DNA of 64,000 nt. It comes from Rhodopseudomonas palustris. GTDB lineage: Bacteria; Pseudomonadota; Alphaproteobacteria; Rhizobiales; Xanthobacteraceae. Below, piece after piece: positions 18,467 to 28,700 of this stretch; position 1 is the stretch's first letter; each line of letters begins with the position of its first letter. The notes under the pieces were generated by a model. It saw only the letters and a program-made list of their open reading frames with translations, searched no databases and was not told the DNA's origin. The stretch is from the NCBI RefSeq assembly GCF_034479375.1, contig NZ_CP140155.1:434001-498000 (forward strand), in the 5' to 3' direction. The position numbers and the translations under genes are program-made.

Positions 18467-20149
18467 ATGAGCGCCGCAACGTTGCATCGACGGTTATGTA
18501 CCGCGATCGGGACGGTTGCGGCGCTGGCGGCGCTGGCCGGGGCAGCATCCGCGCAATCGCTGGCTCCTCCGCCATTGACCAACCTTCCGCCGGTCGTCAC
18601 GGCCCCGGTGAATGCGCCGCCGCTCGTCGTGCCTTCGGTCGGCGCGACCATTCCTGCGATGCGCCCCCCGGCGCCGGATGTGCTGCCGTCGGTCGAGCGC
18701 GAATACCGGCGCCTGCGCGATGCCCGGCTGCCGCCGTCGAACTGCAATTATCTCGGCAATGGCCGGACCTGCGCCAAGCTATGGGTGATCGACGATTGGC
18801 GGACCGTAAGCCGGCACAAGCGCGGCAAGGCGCAGCGGGAGTCGCTCCGCCGCGTGCCGGCGCGCGCTGCCGTCCAGCGCAATCCGCGCCTCGCGATCGC
18901 CGATCGTGATCATGTTCCGGACGAAGTGCTGATCGAATTCGGCGGCGGGCTGTCCGATTCACAGCTCCGTGCGCTGGCGCGCCGGCACCGGCTCACCCGC
19001 ATCAGTATCGACAACATCTCGCTGGTCGGCACTCGCATCGGCCTGTTCCGGATCAACGACCGCCGCTCGCCGCAAGCGGTCGCGCGCGCGGTCGCAACCG
19101 ACAACCGCGTGCGCGCGGCGCAGGCCAATTTCATCTACACGCTGCAGAACGATGCTGCGCCGGCTGCCGCAGACAATGCGATGCTGTATCCGCAAGCCCG
19201 GCTTCGGTTGCCCGAAGCGCACGCGCTGGCGCGCGGTCGCGGCATCGTCGTCGCGGTGATCGATTCCGGTATCGATATCGGCCACCCCGAGCTTTCAGGT
19301 GCAATCGCGGATTCGTTCGACCCGCTCGGCCGCAAGGAAACGCCGCATCAGCACGGCACCGGTATCGCCGGGGCGATCGTTGCGCGCGCCAAACTCACTG
19401 GCGGCGCCCCGGCGGCGCAAATCCTGGCGATCCGGGCGTTCAGTGAGAGCAAGGCCGGAAGCCAGAGCAGTACGTCATATCTGATCCTCAAGAGCCTTGA
19501 TTACGCGGCCGGCCACGGCGCGCGAATCGTCAATATGAGCTTTGCCGGGCCGCGGGACCCGCTGATCGCCCGCGGCGTTGCGTCTGCTGCAGCGCGGGGA
19601 ATTGTGATGATTGCGGCCGCCGGCAACGCCGGGCCGAAGTCGCCGCCGCTCTATCCTGCGGCGTTGCCGGGAGTGATCGCCGTCAGCGCGACGAGCCCGG
19701 GCGATACGCTGTTTGCGGCTTCGAACCGCGGCCCGCAGATCGCCTTGGCTGCACCGGGCGTAGACATCCTGCTGCCGGCGCCGGGCGGCAAATACGAGAT
19801 GATGACGGGGACATCGTTCTCTGCGGCGTTCGTCAGTGGCATCGCCGCTTTGATGATGGAGCGAAACCCCACGCTTGCGCCCGATCAGGTGCGCGCCATT
19901 CTGACGCAGACCGCGCATGATCGCGGTCCGCCTGGCCGCGACGATCTGTTCGGAGCCGGCGAGGCGGATGCGTTCGCTGCCGTGTCGCGGGTGGAGCGCC
20001 TTGCTGTTCCGCCCGTGGCCGAACCTGCAGGAGAGCCGCCCGCCGTCGCGACAGCGCAGCCGGCCGTACCCGGCGATGCGATCGAGATGCCCTCCAAAGT
20101 CGACGAGAAGGTCGTCGCTCCGGCGCAGGCCGAGCTGCCGGGCCGATAG
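18467..20149 (+). CDS. Exported subtilisin-family (S8) serine protease
   Basis: A 560-residue protein with signal peptide (about 1-27, ending ASAQS), a Pro-rich segment, a propeptide-like region (about 155-225: PDEVLIEFGGGLSDSQLRALARRHRL) and a peptidase S8 domain. The catalytic triad is D266 (AVIDSGIDIGHPEL), H296 (HGTGIAG) and S450 (GTSFSAAFVSG). The oxyanion Asn segment IAAAGNAGP is present. It ends in a Pro/Ala-rich tail without a clear anchor. It lies 24 bases after the anti-sigma gene, so the sigma/anti-sigma pair probably controls it, or the protease takes part in releasing the sigma factor. Substrate unknown. Confidence 0.92.
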   Translation: MSAATLHRRLCTAIGTVAALAALAGAASAQSLAPPPLTNLPPVVTAPVNAPPLVVPSVGATIPAMRPPAPDVLPSVEREYRRLRDARLPPSNCNYLGNGRTCAKLWVIDDWRTVSRHKRGKAQRESLRRVPARAAVQRNPRLAIADRDHVPDEVLIEFGGGLSDSQLRALARRHRLTRISIDNISLVGTRIGLFRINDRRSPQAVARAVATDNRVRAAQANFIYTLQNDAAPAAADNAMLYPQARLRLPEAHALARGRGIVVAVIDSGIDIGHPELSGAIADSFDPLGRKETPHQHGTGIAGAIVARAKLTGGAPAAQILAIRAFSESKAGSQSSTSYLILKSLDYAAGHGARIVNMSFAGPRDPLIARGVASAAARGIVMIAAAGNAGPKSPPLYPAALPGVIAVSATSPGDTLFAASNRGPQIALAAPGVDILLPAPGGKYEMMTGTSFSAAFVSGIAALMMERNPTLAPDQVRAILTQTAHDRGPPGRDDLFGAGEADAFAAVSRVERLAVPPVAEPAGEPPAVATAQPAVPGDAIEMPSKVDEKVVAPAQAELPGR

Positions 20150-20172
20150 ATCGGCCGGCTCACGTTCGAAAA

Positions 20173-20189
20173 AAAGCGGCAGCCGCTTT
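20173..20189. terminator. Hairpin, possible terminator after the subtilase gene
   Basis: AAAGCGGC and GCCGCTTT form a tight stem right after the subtilase stop. On the plus strand only three T residues follow; on the minus strand a run of eight T follows, so intrinsic termination would be stronger for leftward transcripts. Confidence 0.4.
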
Positions 20190-20296
20190 GAACGTTCGGC
20201 GGTGTCTCGATGACCAATCTTTGTGGGAGCGGAAAGCCCCTCCCCAAAAGGCTGTATTCGGCGCGAGCGCCCATCCACCCCAGCGCCAATATGGCT

Positions 20297-20328
20297 TGAC
20301 CCGCCCGGTTGTCCCCCCGGGCGGGTCA
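20297..20328 (+). terminator. GC-rich hairpin, possible terminator
   Basis: A perfect 12-base stem (TGACCCGCCCGG with CCGGGCGGGTCA) around an eight-base loop, followed by TTTCGTTTCG. The stem is strong but the T tract is interrupted, so it may be a terminator for the subtilase operon or a structured RNA end. Confidence 0.5.
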
Positions 20329-20561
20329 TTTCGTTTCGGCCCCACCTCGTCCTGGCGTTGAGCCCTCACGCCCCAGGGACCTCATCATCGACACCGGCCG
20401 TTTGCTGAGGGGTCCCCGCGGGGCCATTTTGGACTTCGTGTCATTACGGGGGCACCACTGCGGCTGGACATGGTAAATTTTTGTTAACAAACTGACTCTT
20501 ATGCTTGCGTTGATTCGTAAGTTGCGTCGCGTCCGTTTTCCCCAATTCCGGCGGATTGATC

Positions 20562-21107
20562 ATGGAACTAACCGACGCAGCGCGTGGCCGCGCAGTCATC
20601 GAGCGCTGGTGTGTGGTCGCTGAACAGCGGCTGGAATATCTCACGGAACTGTTCGAAAGCGGCCGCTGGCGGCGTTTCTTCAGCGAAACCGCGTTTCTCG
20701 AAAATATTCAGGAAGCCAAGGCGGCGGTCGAAACCTGGCGCGATCTGCTTTACCGCGAAGCCACCATCGATAACCAGCCGATCGATCTGTCCTGGCTGGG
20801 GCACAACAAGAGTCTGCCGCCGCGTCAGATCTTCTATCTCAGCGACGAGACGGCGACTGATTCGGTCCAGACGCTCCACTTCGCATCGACGTCGGTCTCG
20901 CCGGCTCACGAATACGCGCCGGCCGCGATCGATGATGAACTGTCGAGCGTCCCGAGACTGAGCATCGTGCCGTCCGTCGAGCCGGAAGAAGCCGCCGAGC
21001 CTGACGTGTTCGAACCGATCGGGAGTGCGGAGCGCCCCGCCTGGCAGCATGCGCTCGATCTCGGCCAACTTGCGCAGCGCTACCCGCTGCTGCGAAAAGC
21101 TGGCTAA
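20562..21107 (+). CDS. TIGR03809-like hypothetical protein
   Basis: A 181-residue soluble protein starting at ATG with GCGGA seven bases upstream. The first 90 residues resemble a family I recall as TIGR03809, found in Bradyrhizobium and Rhodopseudomonas: ERWCVVAEQRLEYLTELFESGRWRRFF, then EAKAAVETWRDLLYREA and PIDLSWLG. The second half is acidic and low in conserved features. No membrane segment or catalytic motif is visible. It stands alone between long intergenic regions. Function unknown; the family assignment is from memory. Confidence 0.75.
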   Translation: MELTDAARGRAVIERWCVVAEQRLEYLTELFESGRWRRFFSETAFLENIQEAKAAVETWRDLLYREATIDNQPIDLSWLGHNKSLPPRQIFYLSDETATDSVQTLHFASTSVSPAHEYAPAAIDDELSSVPRLSIVPSVEPEEAAEPDVFEPIGSAERPAWQHALDLGQLAQRYPLLRKAG

Positions 21108-21774
21108 GCGAGGCGGCTCGGTCCGCGGGTAAATCCAGCACCTGTTCGTTTGCTGTGCGCGGGCGCCTCGAAAACACCAGATCGCCGGCGTCCGGGAATC
21201 ATCCGCATATGCCCGCGAGACATTCGGCTTGCGGGCACTGCGCCACGGCCCATTCGGTTGCGAGTGCTTTACCGTCGCTCGATTGTTTTCGAGCGACGTG
21301 GATACCGGCCGCTCGAAGACAACGGGCAGATCAGGACCCCAGAGCGCTCCGCCTCCGATTCTGTCGAACCGGAATTCTCTCTAGACCTTCGGTGAAAGGA
21401 ACATCCCCGGCAACGGAGTCGAACAACAGAATCGCACCGATGAGGGGCAAGCGTGTCGTGCATTCTTCATATTAGTAATAGGGCTTTGCGCCGTCCTTTT
21501 GATTTCGATCAATCCGTCGACCGGTGCGTTTGTTTCAAAGCGCAGCTAACTGATCGTTGTATTTGAGCGGCTGTGCAATTTTCCTCTTTATACTTTTCAA
21601 ATGATTTCGGCGCACTGCTCGCATGCGGACGCCGTCGTCCGCTTCAAACCATAATCACGCCAGGGAGATCCGCCGCTACGCCTGGCGTAGCGTTGCCGCG
21701 GATCCAAGCCTGATGTGGCCCCGAATAGGTTGCAGCCGAGCTGCCGACTTCGCGCTCGAAACGAAAGTCAGATC
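21108..21774. other. Long intergenic region / chemoreceptor leader
   Basis: 667 bases with no supported gene. The right half is AT-rich. Visible elements are a perfect FixK/FNR-type box (listed separately), hairpins TCGCTCGA/TCGAGCGA near 21274-21295 and CGCTACG/CGTAGCG near 21673-21691, and a 16-codon ATG-to-TAA frame near 21600. If transcription starts 41.5 bases after the box centre, the chemoreceptor leader would be about 230 bases, long enough for a structured leader or a small RNA. Confidence 0.45.
21499..21512 (+). promoter_or_regulatory. Perfect FixK/FNR-type box
   Basis: TTGATTTCGATCAA is an exact TTGAT-N4-ATCAA palindrome, the consensus for FNR/FixK regulators in this bacterial group. 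It is intergenic, about 270 bases upstream of the chemoreceptor start, and no other gene lies between them on the plus strand. It predicts induction at low oxygen. Confidence 0.6.
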
Positions 21775-23844
21775 ATGACCCGCACCGCTCCGTCGAATGC
21801 TGCCGCATCGAAATCCTCCGGTCTTTTCGCAGTCTTCACCAATCGAAAGATAGGTACCAAGATAGTCATCGGCTTCGCCGCTATCCAGGTTCTGATGGCC
21901 GTGCTCGCTGTGATGAATTACTCCAGCTTTGGTACGATCGGCTCGGCATTCACCTCGTTCGGTCAACGCGTCGAGGTGGTCGGAATCGCACAGGAGATCG
22001 ACAGCAGCTTCACCGCCTTTCGCGGCGTCGTGCGCGAATACGGCATGACCGGCGAAGACGCGTTGCTCGGCGAAGCGGATCAGCGCAGGCAGAAACTCGC
22101 GGACAACATCGCGCAGGGCTCGCGGCAGCTCCAGAATCCCGAGACAAGGGACGTGATGGCCGACATCGACCGCCAGGTTACCGTCTACGGCAAGGGGTTT
22201 GCGGATGTCGTCAAGCTGCGTCAGGAGCAGAATCGACTGACGCTCGAGGTGCTCGGCCCGATCGGGCAGCGCATGATGAGCCGACTGGAGCAGTTGCAGA
22301 ACTCGGCGATGACCGGCGACGGCCGTAGCGGCGACGCGCTGCTGGTCGGACAGGCCGTGAAGCAACTTCTGACGCTGCGGCTCGCGGCCAGCAAGGTTTT
22401 GGGGATGCGCCTGGAGCGTGAAGCCTCGGTGGCGGCCGAAAAGGCGATTGCTGAACTCAAGACCACGTTGTCGGCCCTGAAGATTTCGCTCGACACAGCC
22501 GGCGAGAAGAGCCAGCTCGTCGCGATCGACGCCGACCTCGCCAGCTACACCGAGGCCTTCCGCAGGGCGTCAGCCGACGTCAATGCGGTCGAGACCAAGA
22601 TCGGCGAGATGGCCAAGGTGGCGGATGCTCTGGCTGCAGCGGCCGCGCGGATCAATCAGATCGGCGCCGCAGAGCAGAAGCAGATCGGCCAGGAGACCCA
22701 GGCACTGGTTTCCGATACCAGGAGCCAGACCCTGATCATCACCATCACGGCGCAACTGATCGGCGTCGTGCTGGCCTGGCTGATCGGCCGCGCGGTGTCG
22801 CGCCCGATCATCGCGATCTCCGAGACGATGCGGGAACTCGCCTCCGGCAATCTGGACGTGGCCGTAGCCGGCTCGGGCCGCATGGACGAGATCGGTCTGA
22901 TGGCTTGCACCGTCGAAGTGTTCAGGTCGCATGCGATCGACGTGCAGCGGCTGCAGCAGGAGCAGGAGGAAGCCGAGCGCCGCGTGGCCGAGGAGCACAA
23001 GGCCGAGATGCGGCGGCTGGCCGACGATTTCGAAGGCGCGGTCGGCCAGATCATCCAGACCGTGACCTCGGCCTCGACCGAACTCGAAGCTTCCGCCGGC
23101 TCGCTGACTTCGACCGCCGATCGCTCGCAAGAGCTTGCGACCTCGGTCGCGGCTGCGTCCGAACAGGCTTCGGCGAATGTGCAATCGGTGGCGTCCGCGA
23201 CCGAACAGATGTCGTCGTCGATCTCCGAAATCAGCCGTCAGGTGCAGCAGTCGGCGCGGATCGCTGGCGATGCCGTCGATCAGGCGCGCAAGACCAACGG
23301 CCGGATCGGCGAGCTCGCGGATGCGGCGAGCCGGATCGGCGCCGTCGTCGATCTGATCAACACCATCGCCGGGCAGACCAATCTGCTGGCGCTGAACGCG
23401 ACCATCGAGGCGGCCCGGGCCGGCGACGCCGGCCGCGGCTTCGCCGTGGTGGCGCAGGAGGTCAAGGCGCTGGCTGAACAGACCTCGAAGGCGACCGGCG
23501 AGATCAGCCAGCAGATCAGCGGCATGCAGACGGCGACGCAGGAGTCGGTGGGCGCCATCCGCGAGATCGGTGGCACCATCGAGCGGATGTCGGAAATCGC
23601 TTCGACCATCGCCTCCGCGGTGGAAGAGCAGGGTGCTGCGACCCAGGAGATCGCTCGCAACGTGCAGCAGGCGGCGCAGGGCACGCAGCAGGTCTCGGCC
23701 AACATCACCGACGTGCAGCGCGGCGCCACCGAAACCGGCTCGGCATCGTCGGAGGTGCTGGCCGCCGCGCGATCGCTGTCGCGCGACAGCAATCGCCTGC
23801 GCGAGGAAGTCAGCCGCTTCGTCGAAACCGTGCGGGCGGCGTAG
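21775..23844 (+). CDS. Methyl-accepting chemotaxis protein
   Basis: A 689-residue transmembrane chemoreceptor: helix 1 at about 29-48 ([20 protein letters not shown]), a long periplasmic helical-bundle sensor (about 49-315), helix 2 near 318-340, a HAMP segment ([23 protein letters not shown]) and the signalling domain. The hairpin tip reads [47 protein letters not shown], the conserved kinase-control region. Methylation-helix Glu/Gln pairs are present. It is not next to che genes. A long leader carrying a FixK-type box suggests oxygen-linked expression, but the ligand is unknown. Confidence 0.95.
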   Translation: MTRTAPSNAAASKSSGLFAVFTNRKIGTKIVIGFAAIQVLMAVLAVMNYSSFGTIGSAFTSFGQRVEVVGIAQEIDSSFTAFRGVVREYGMTGEDALLGEADQRRQKLADNIAQGSRQLQNPETRDVMADIDRQVTVYGKGFADVVKLRQEQNRLTLEVLGPIGQRMMSRLEQLQNSAMTGDGRSGDALLVGQAVKQLLTLRLAASKVLGMRLEREASVAAEKAIAELKTTLSALKISLDTAGEKSQLVAIDADLASYTEAFRRASADVNAVETKIGEMAKVADALAAAAARINQIGAAEQKQIGQETQALVSDTRSQTLIITITAQLIGVVLAWLIGRAVSRPIIAISETMRELASGNLDVAVAGSGRMDEIGLMACTVEVFRSHAIDVQRLQQEQEEAERRVAEEHKAEMRRLADDFEGAVGQIIQTVTSASTELEASAGSLTSTADRSQELATSVAAASEQASANVQSVASATEQMSSSISEISRQVQQSARIAGDAVDQARKTNGRIGELADAASRIGAVVDLINTIAGQTNLLALNATIEAARAGDAGRGFAVVAQEVKALAEQTSKATGEISQQISGMQTATQESVGAIREIGGTIERMSEIASTIASAVEEQGAATQEIARNVQQAAQGTQQVSANITDVQRGATETGSASSEVLAAARSLSRDSNRLREEVSRFVETVRAA

Positions 23845-23871
23845 TATCTGCATCGGGCAGGAGTGAAGAAG

Positions 23872-23904
23872 CGCCAGGGCGAGCTGCCTCTGCCCTGGCG
23901 TTTT
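23872..23904 (+). terminator. Rho-independent terminator after the chemoreceptor gene
   Basis: A perfect nine-base stem (CGCCAGGGC with GCCCTGGCG) around an 11-base loop is followed by TTTT, 28 bases after the stop codon. Confidence 0.85.
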
Positions 23905-24059
23905 GCTAGACTAACTGAGCAAGCCCGGCCGTTCGTTTCTTGTCGTTTGAGAGTTGCTTCCGCCCCTCGCGCGGCAGCGCCCTCGAACGCCGGAATTGGA
24001 AACGCTTACGGCAGGTCTCTGTTGCGCGCCGCGGGAGACTTTGGCATTCTCGCAGTTGC

Positions 24060-25067
24060 ATGAAGACAGGGGTGCAATCGCGGTCATCGACCCTCACTGG
24101 TGTGAAGGAGCTGGGCGAGCGAGTGGTCCGGCTCGCTCGCGGAGAGCGGCTGACCGTCACGGGCATCGGTATCGACGAGGTTCGACAAGCGCTCACGACG
24201 GCCGAAGCGGAACGCCCGGCGCTGATTCTGCCCCCTGGTGGCCTCACCACCGAATCCATCCTGCAGCAAATTATCGACGATCTGGCCGAACTGGCTCTCG
24301 CCTGTTGGCCGCGCTGGTATGGCGGCGACTGCGCAACGGCGGACGGGCTGCACGTCTTGCCCCTCGACCAGCCGGGCGTCTCTGCGCCGTGGTTTCGTGC
24401 AGCTTCCAGGCGCGCCGCGGCCGGCTACCGGCCGCGATTCCGGCGGACAGCGAGATCGATCGAGTTTACTCAATTGATGCAGGCGATTGGTCCGCCCGAC
24501 CTGGTGTTGCTCGCGGCTGTCGATCCAATCGACGCACGCCGTGCCGCGCCGGTCATTCAGGTTCTGGAATGGTGCGCGGGACAGGGCGCTTCCGTGGTGG
24601 CGCTGTTCCCGAGCAGGCCGGCCCCTGTCGCCCCATTCGAGCGATTGTTGTATGGCGCCGTCGAGGTCGTCCCGGCAGTCGAGCCGCTGCAACTGCGCTT
24701 CATCGCCCCGAGCGGCCGCGCACATCACGCAAGCCTCGTCGAGCAGCGTGTCGAGGCGGCATTGCGCCGCGACCGCGAACTGGCGACGCTGTTCGCCTGT
24801 AACCAAACGGTCGCAATCGACGGCTATGGCAACCCGCGTGTCGATCTGCTGTGGCGCGAAGGGCGTGTGGTCGTCGAACTCGACGGTCCCGAGCACCAGG
24901 GCGACCCGAATTTCGCCAACGACCGTCACCGCGACTACGAGCTCTTGATGGCCGGCTATCTGGTGCTGCGTATCACCAACCATCAGGTCACGACCGACCT
25001 GCAGGCCGCCGTGGAGAAGATCCGTGCGGTGGTCCGCTTCCGACAATCAACGACTAGCATGCGGTAA
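24060..25067 (+). CDS. DUF559/Vsr-like nuclease with unknown N-terminal domain
   Basis: The last ~85 of 335 residues form a PD-(D/E)xK-type nuclease domain of the DUF559/Vsr-like kind: D262 in RVDLLW, then E273-L-D275 in VVVELDGPEH, H279, and FANDRHRDYELLMAGYLVLRIT, which copies the DUF559 strand-helix-strand pattern. Residues 20-250 are not recognised; a stretch around 145-200 (PPDLVLLAAVDPIDAR, GASVVALFPS) looks like an alpha/beta, perhaps degenerate NTPase-like, core without a P-loop. The start is uncertain: ATG 24060 lacks a good ribosome-binding site. It is the first gene of a three-gene cassette; the next starts five bases after the stop. It probably supplies the DNA-cutting activity. 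Confidence 0.75.
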   Translation: MKTGVQSRSSTLTGVKELGERVVRLARGERLTVTGIGIDEVRQALTTAEAERPALILPPGGLTTESILQQIIDDLAELALACWPRWYGGDCATADGLHVLPLDQPGVSAPWFRAASRRAAAGYRPRFRRTARSIEFTQLMQAIGPPDLVLLAAVDPIDARRAAPVIQVLEWCAGQGASVVALFPSRPAPVAPFERLLYGAVEVVPAVEPLQLRFIAPSGRAHHASLVEQRVEAALRRDRELATLFACNQTVAIDGYGNPRVDLLWREGRVVVELDGPEHQGDPNFANDRHRDYELLMAGYLVLRITNHQVTTDLQAAVEKIRAVVRFRQSTTSMR

Positions 25068-25072
25068 CGACC

Positions 25073-25780
25073 ATGACTCCGAAACAGACCTTGATCATGT
25101 GGTGCCTGCTCGGCCGCAAGGGCCAGGCGATGCAGGGCGAGATCGTCCCGAAAGTCGAGAAGAAGGACCGTGAGGCGTTGGTTGCCGACGGGCTGATCTC
25201 GAGCGCCAAGATCGGCCGCGCGATTGGAATCGAGCTGGAGGACAAGGGGTGGAACTGGGCCGGCCAGCATCTCGGCGACGAATTGCCGAAGAACTATCAG
25301 GTGCTGCAGCAATGGCTGGCGATGTTGCAGCGGCATCTCGAGAGGAGCGGCGAGACGCTGGCCGATTTCATCGGTCCGGCCCCCGAATGGCCGCCGGCCT
25401 CGACCGCGAAAGAGCCGAAACCGAAGCCCAGGAAAGCGCCAGCCGGACCGAAGAAGAAAGGAAAGAAGGTCGAACCGGACGATCGCAACCCGGAATCGAC
25501 GCCGCCGTCGCCGGAGCAACTGCGCGCACGTATCGAGCAAGCCTATCTGGCGATTACCAACGGACGAAAAGGCGAGCCTGTCGCCTTGAGCAAACTCCGC
25601 GCGCAACTGTCCGACCTCGATCGGGCGACGGTGGATGGCGGGCTGCGGCGGATCCATAAGAACGAAATCAAGGCCGGGTTCGGACGTAACGACGATCCCA
25701 AAGACATCTCGGCCGAAGAGTCCGAAGCTGCCTTCAGCACCGGCGGCGATCCTTATCATTTCATCTGGTTTCAATCATGA
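25073..25780 (+). CDS. Putative two-winged-helix linker protein of the nuclease/ATPase cassette
   Basis: A 235-residue soluble protein. Residues 1-70 (TPKQTLIMWCLLGRKGQAMQ, then KKDREALVADGLISSAKIGRAIGIELEDKGWNWAGQHL) read like a winged helix. Residues 112-150 are a Lys/Pro-rich linker. Residues 148-235 (EQLRARIEQAYLAITNGRKG, LSDLDRATVDGGLRRIHKN, DPKDISAEESEAAFSTGGDPYHFIWF) read like a second winged helix. No enzyme motif is seen, so it may bind DNA or link the nuclease to the ATPase. Its stop overlaps the ATPase ATG (ATGA), giving coupled translation and probably fixed stoichiometry. It is not a family I can name. Confidence 0.72.
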   Translation: MTPKQTLIMWCLLGRKGQAMQGEIVPKVEKKDREALVADGLISSAKIGRAIGIELEDKGWNWAGQHLGDELPKNYQVLQQWLAMLQRHLERSGETLADFIGPAPEWPPASTAKEPKPKPRKAPAGPKKKGKKVEPDDRNPESTPPSPEQLRARIEQAYLAITNGRKGEPVALSKLRAQLSDLDRATVDGGLRRIHKNEIKAGFGRNDDPKDISAEESEAAFSTGGDPYHFIWFQS

Positions 25781-28700
25781 GTCGGGCTCTGCAGGCGCTT
25801 CGCGTCGTCGATTTCAATTGGGTTCGTTCATTGGACAGCATTTGGTTCGATGAAAGCGCGGCCAAGAGCGCCGGGCCGAACGCGGACATTGTCGCTCACG
25901 TCTCGCAGGAATTCCTCCGGGAAACGCTGGGGCCCGTATCGCGTGCACCAGGCATCGCGCTGACCGGGCACGCAGGCATCGGCAAGACTCACTTCGTCAG
26001 CCAGCTACGTCGGCAGGTCTGGGAGGATGGCGGCTGGTTCGTGCTGCTCGAAGTGATGGGTCTGACCGATTTCTGGCGCAACGCCGCCTTGAGCTACATC
26101 ACCTCCTTGCTGCAGCCGATGTCCGATGGACGCCGCCAGCTCGAAGCCGTGCTGGCCGGCGTCGCCCGGCGCTTCAAGGTCGAGAAGGAGGTGGAGACCG
26201 CCTTCAACATCCCGAACATCGAGGCACGCAAGATCGTGGACGTGCTGGTCAAGGGGCTGATGCGCCACGACATGCAGAACACGCTCCGGCATCAGGACGT
26301 GTTCCGCGCGATGTGTCTGCTGCGATCCAACGACATCAACAGCGCCGGCCTCGCCCATGCCTGGCTGCAGGGCTACGACGCCGACGAACAGGCGCGTGCC
26401 GCGCTCGGCTTTCTCAAGCCGCCGCCGCCGCCCGTCGATCTGGTGAGGGGGATGTCCTGGATCATGAGCCTCGCCGGGCCGACGATGGTCGCGATCGATC
26501 AGATCGACGGCGTCGTCAATCCGAGCATCGTCAGCGCGCATATCAACGACGATGCGCCGAACCAGGGCCTGGGCGAAGCCCTGGCGGCCGGACTGCTCGA
26601 GCTCTACGACGTCGGCCATCGCAGCATGACGGTCGTTACTTGTCTGTTCAACTCCTGGCAGGCCCTTCAGAAGCGGGGCTTGATCCCTTTCAGCCAGCGC
26701 TTTCGCGAGCCGTTGAACCTTCGCGAGATGAAAGACTCCGCCGATATTCGGAGCTTGATCGTCAGCCGGCTTGCGCCGGCCTACCAGTCGGTGAACTTCG
26801 ACCCGCCTTACGAAAGCTGGCCGTTCAGCGACGATGCGATCGCCGGTGCCGCCGGTGTGGTCACCACCCCGCGCACCATCCTGATGCGCTGCGATGCCTT
26901 TCGTCGCCGCTGCATCGAGGCGGGCGAGGTCACCGAATGCGATCGGCTGACCGAGGCCGTCACTACGCCCGAAACGCCGCTCGCGCGCAATGGTTTTGCG
27001 CAAGCGTTTCAGCAGTTGAGCGCGACGGCCGAGGTCGGCGGCCTCCTCGTCCCGGACGACGACGGCGAACTCGCCGCGCTGCTTCGCGAGGTGTTCGATC
27101 TCTACGCCCGCGAATTCGCCGCCGATGAAGCCGTCGATCTGGAGAGCCGCGGCGACCCGGCGCAGAAAACACCGCCGCTGCATGGCCGGCTGACGTTCAC
27201 TTACCATGCTGAGAACGACCGCGAACGGCATTTCTGCTTTCGCGCGCTCGAACATACCCATGCGATCTCGTTCCAGGCCCGGCTGCGGGCGGCGCTGACC
27301 GCATCGGGGATCAACGCCAGGATCGCCGACCGGCATCTCATCCTGGTGCGGCGTAGTCCGGTTCCGGGCGGCGCCAAGACACGGCAACTGTTCGAATTGT
27401 TCGAGAGGGCAGGCGGCATCGTCGTCGATCCGCTGGAGGCGGATTTGCGCGTGTTCGTCGCGCTGCGGCAGATGAACAAACAGGCCGCCGCCGGCGGCAG
27501 GGCCGCCGAATTCGAGTCTTGGCTACGTACCGACAAGCCGCTGTTTGCGACGCAGTTCTTCAAGCGTGCCGGCCTCAGCCCGCCGCCTGCCGCGCCGACG
27601 CGGTCGGATGGTGCGCAATCGCCGGAGACCGGACCTGGCAGTTTGGACGTTCGGTCGGACGCGCCACCGCCGCCCGCTCCAGAGCCGGCGCCACCGCTCG
27701 TCGCCCCGCCATCACCGGCGCCTCGAACCGCAGCGCCGGTTGCGGAGATCCAGCAGTCCATCCCGGTCGGTCGGCGCATCGGAGTCGGCGATGAACCCAT
27801 TAGCCTGCCGCTCCGGCTGCTGCCGCGCCACACCGCGATCATCGCCGGCTCGGGCTCGGGCAAGACCGTGCTGTTGCGGCGGATCGTGGAGGAGGCGGCG
27901 CTTGCCGGGATTCCGGCGATCGTGATCGATCCGAACAACGATCTGTCCCGGCTCGGCGATCAGTGGCCGGTCCGGCCGGAGACGTTCACCGGCGCGGACG
28001 ACGACAAGGCCAGCCTCTATGCTAGCAAAGTGGAGGTGGTGGTGTGGACGCCGGGCGTGCACGGCGGCAATCCGCTGTTCCTGCCGGTGATGCCGGATTT
28101 CGCTGGGCTCGGCGACGACAAGGACGAGCGCCAGCAAGCGACCGAGATGGCGGCCGAAACGCTCGGTCCTCTCGCCGGCGCGAAAACCGCCCTGCAAAGA
28201 GGTGTCCTCGTCGAGACGCTGCGCCACTTCGCGGCCGGCGGAGGCGGCGATCTGAAACGGTTCATCGAATTACTCACGGAGCTACCCGATGGTCTCAGTC
28301 CGATCGGCAACGCCGCCAAGCTCGCGGCCGGAATGGCCGACCAGCTCCATGCCGCCGTCGCGACCAATCCGCTGCTGCGCGCCGACGGGCCGGTGCTCGA
28401 TCCGAGGCTGCTGTTCTTCGGCCCGGATCCGGCCCGCGTGCGGCTGTCGGTGATCAATCTGTCGGGCCTGGCGACGGAGGCGTCGCGGGAGGATTTCGTC
28501 AACCGGTTGCAGATGACGCTGTTCAGCTGGATCAAGCGCCATCCGTCGAAGACCGGTCTGCTCTACGTCATCGACGAGGCGCAGACTTTCCTGCCGGCGC
28601 AGAAGCCGGCGCTCAGTCTCGGCAGCGGGATCAAGCTGGTCGCCCAGGCGCGCAAATACGGGCTCGGCATGATCGTGGCGACGCAGGTGCCGCGCGGCGT

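Larger units (their letters stand above)
20150..20561. other. Intergenic region with hairpins
   Basis: No coding gene supported. It holds two hairpins listed separately, a further GGGAG/CTCCC stem near 20223-20244, and a 12-base perfect palindrome TTTGTTAACAAA at 20480-20491, 70 bases upstream of the following gene and in locally AT-rich sequence suited to a promoter or regulator site. Confidence 0.5.
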
